This document shows, one piece after another, positions 6,042 to 7,160 of a stretch of DNA of 7,160 nucleotides. Under the pieces are notes generated by a model. That model was not told the origin of the DNA. It searched no databases and was given only the letters and a program-made list of their open reading frames with translations. Every line of letters begins with the position of its first letter. Positions within the stretch are counted from its first letter, which is position 1. This stretch comes from Acidobacteriota bacterium (GTDB lineage Bacteria; Acidobacteriota; Vicinamibacteria; Vicinamibacterales; UBA8438): contig WTGR01000124.1 in the NCBI GenBank assembly GCA_011523485.1, positions 1-7,160 of the forward strand. Direction: 5' to 3'. The translations under genes and the position numbers were made by a program.

Positions 6042-6965
6042 ATGACCGTTCCCAGCTCGTGGTCCCTCGACGATCTGGTCGAGGCGTTCACCCAGCACCA
6101 ACGACGTACGCGCGGTCTGCGTCCACAGACTTTGCGTGGCCGCGCCCGGCTCGTCCGGATGCTCGTCCGGGCCGCTCTTGGCGCGGACCCGCTCGACCCC
6201 GCTCGCCTCGCGCCGGCCGATGTGGTGGCGTTCATCACATCGCTACGAGGACGGTTCTCTCCTGGCTCGATGCGGACCGTGCGGTCGACGTTGCGGTCGT
6301 TCTTCCGGTTCCTGCGCTTCGAGGGTTTCTGCGGCGACGAGCTCGAGGCTGCCCTCCCCACGGTTGCACATTGGCGGCTGGCGACACTGCCTCGGTCGCT
6401 GACCGAACAGCAGGTCCAGCAGGTGCTGGGATCGTTCGATACCCCGACCCCGTGCAGACAACGGGACCATGCGATTGTCCAGTGCCTGTCGACCTTGGGA
6501 TTGCGGCCCGGCGAGGTGGCCGACCTGCGCCTGGATGACATCGACTGGCGCGCCGGCACTATCGAGGTGCGCACCCGGAAGAACCGTCGTGGCGCCATGC
6601 TGCCGCTGCCTCGCGCGGTGGGCCAGGCGTTGGTCGACTATCTGAACGGCGAGCGTCCGGCCACCGTCGAGCGGCGGGTGTTCGTGCAGCACCTGGGAGC
6701 TCGTTGCGGCAAGCCGATCTCGAGCACTGCCGTCTCCGGTGTCGTGGCCCGCGCATTGCGCCGCGCGGCGGTCGACGCGCCGCTCGCCGGCGCCTACGTC
6801 TTCCGGCACACCGTGGCCAGCCGCATGGTGCAGCAGGGAGCCAGCCTCAAAGAGGTGGCTGACGTGCTCGGCCATCGCAGCCTCGACACCACGACGATCT
6901 ACGCCAAGCTCGATCTGCCGAAACTACGTGAGGTCGCGCTCCCCTGGCCGGAGGTGCTCCGATGA
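6042..6965 (+). CDS. Tyrosine recombinase / integrase, first gene of a tandem pair
   Basis: The 307-residue product has a SAM-like core-binding domain at about 7-105 and a catalytic domain from about 117. Catalytic positions are R155 (GLRPGEV), K180 (TRKNRRG), R255 (AYVFRHT), H278 (LGHRSL) and the nucleophile Y287 (TTTIYAKL). The box II position that is usually His three residues before R255 is Tyr252 here. Such enzymes cut and join DNA through a 3'-phosphotyrosine at short inverted sites, and a candidate site lies just upstream. ATG 6042 is chosen because an excellent AAAGGAG sits 6 nt before it; the TTG at 6021 would place that signal inside the gene and lies in the hairpin. The stop overlaps the next start by ATGA, showing translational coupling. 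No truncation is seen. A role in moving the surrounding element is inferred. Confidence 0.93.
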   Translation: MTVPSSWSLDDLVEAFTQHQRRTRGLRPQTLRGRARLVRMLVRAALGADPLDPARLAPADVVAFITSLRGRFSPGSMRTVRSTLRSFFRFLRFEGFCGDELEAALPTVAHWRLATLPRSLTEQQVQQVLGSFDTPTPCRQRDHAIVQCLSTLGLRPGEVADLRLDDIDWRAGTIEVRTRKNRRGAMLPLPRAVGQALVDYLNGERPATVERRVFVQHLGARCGKPISSTAVSGVVARALRRAAVDAPLAGAYVFRHTVASRMVQQGASLKEVADVLGHRSLDTTTIYAKLDLPKLREVALPWPEVLR

Positions 6966-7160
6966 CACCTCCCAGCTTCCACTGCCTGGTCGACGATTAC
7001 CTGATCGCACGCCGCGGACTCGGCTTCAGCCTCGAAACGCCGGAATGGCTGCTGCGCGACTTCGCCAGCCATGCAGACCGGATCGGACACAGCGGGCCGT
7101 TGACCATAGCAGCCCGTGGCGAAAGTCGCGGATCCGACCTGGCCGCGGCGCGGTCGAGTT
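6962..7160 (+). CDS. Second tyrosine recombinase, partial at the window edge
   Basis: The first 66 residues are present and the frame is open to the edge. FHCLVDDYLIARRGLGF and the helices after it (WLLRDFASHADRIG) resemble the N-terminal core-binding domain of recombinases found in two- and three-recombinase elements, where a segment like YLxxRRxLGF is common. No catalytic residue is within the window. ATG 6962 overlaps the previous stop (ATGA), and GGAGG at 6950-6954 is 7 nt upstream, so the two genes are co-transcribed and coupled. Call rests on position and N-terminal pattern only. Confidence 0.75.
   Translation, partial: MTPPSFHCLVDDYLIARRGLGFSLETPEWLLRDFASHADRIGHSGPLTIAARGESRGSDLAAARSS

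Larger units (their letters stand above)
5865..7160 (+). mobile_element. Left part of a tandem tyrosine-recombinase element (RIT-like)
   Basis: A block with clustered 10-bp inverted and direct repeats leads into two overlapping tyrosine-recombinase genes. RIT elements carry three such genes in tandem, overlapping at their ends and bounded by inverted repeats; Tn554-type elements carry two recombinases plus a small third gene. Only two genes are visible and the right end is outside the window, so the type is unresolved. The left border is placed where transposase homology stops; it could instead lie at the half-site near 5988-6003. Confidence 0.6.

Noticed and set aside
6243..6875. 210-residue minus-strand open frame
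   Set aside because: It is antisense to the tyrosine recombinase with all catalytic blocks visible.
1..7160. tRNA, rRNA, riboswitch
   Set aside because: No cloverleaf, rRNA-like segment or recognisable aptamer core was seen on either strand by eye.

Overview
This is a high-GC bacterial window made mostly of accessory DNA. The TAnnnT-type -10 boxes, one of them placed for a possibly leaderless gene, would suit an actinobacterium-like host. Nothing here fixes the phylum, so I leave it open.

Left part (1-2628). On the minus strand there is an AlbA_2/Schlafen-type putative DNA-binding protein that stops early and may be frameshifted. Next is an apparently intact YbdK-type carboxylate-amine ligase (GCS2 family). 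Divergent from it on the plus strand is a small protein with one predicted membrane segment. Its C-terminal half is a repeat-built coiled coil, first in 11-residue and then in 7-residue periods. This gene converges on the next block across a short gap with a GC-rich hairpin.

Middle (2629-5864). This is the remnant of a type I-G (formerly I-U) CRISPR-Cas operon on the minus strand. csb2 (the Cas5-Cas6-like subunit) looks full length. csb1 (the Cas7-like backbone subunit), just upstream of it, keeps only its C-terminal ~205 residues. The rest has been replaced by an ISKra4-type insertion sequence, whose transposase has itself lost its N-terminus. Cas3, Csx17/Cas8, Cas4-Cas1, Cas2 and a CRISPR array are all absent from the window.

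Right part (5865-7160). A tyrosine-recombinase mobile element begins exactly where transposase homology ends. Its left end carries a cluster of copies of one 10-bp word. Two copies form an inverted pair around a 6-bp spacer, the architecture of a tyrosine-recombinase core site. A further half-site with nearly the same spacer overlaps a plausible recombinase promoter. After a hairpin abutting a strong Shine-Dalgarno come two tandem tyrosine recombinases overlapping by ATGA, the second cut by the window edge. The layout resembles multi-recombinase elements such as RIT (recombinase in trio), but a third gene cannot be seen.

The simplest history is nested insertion: csb1 was hit by an ISKra4-type element, which was then hit by the recombinase element. 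This predicts the missing transposase and csb1 5' parts, and perhaps the rest of the cas operon, beyond the right edge of the window.
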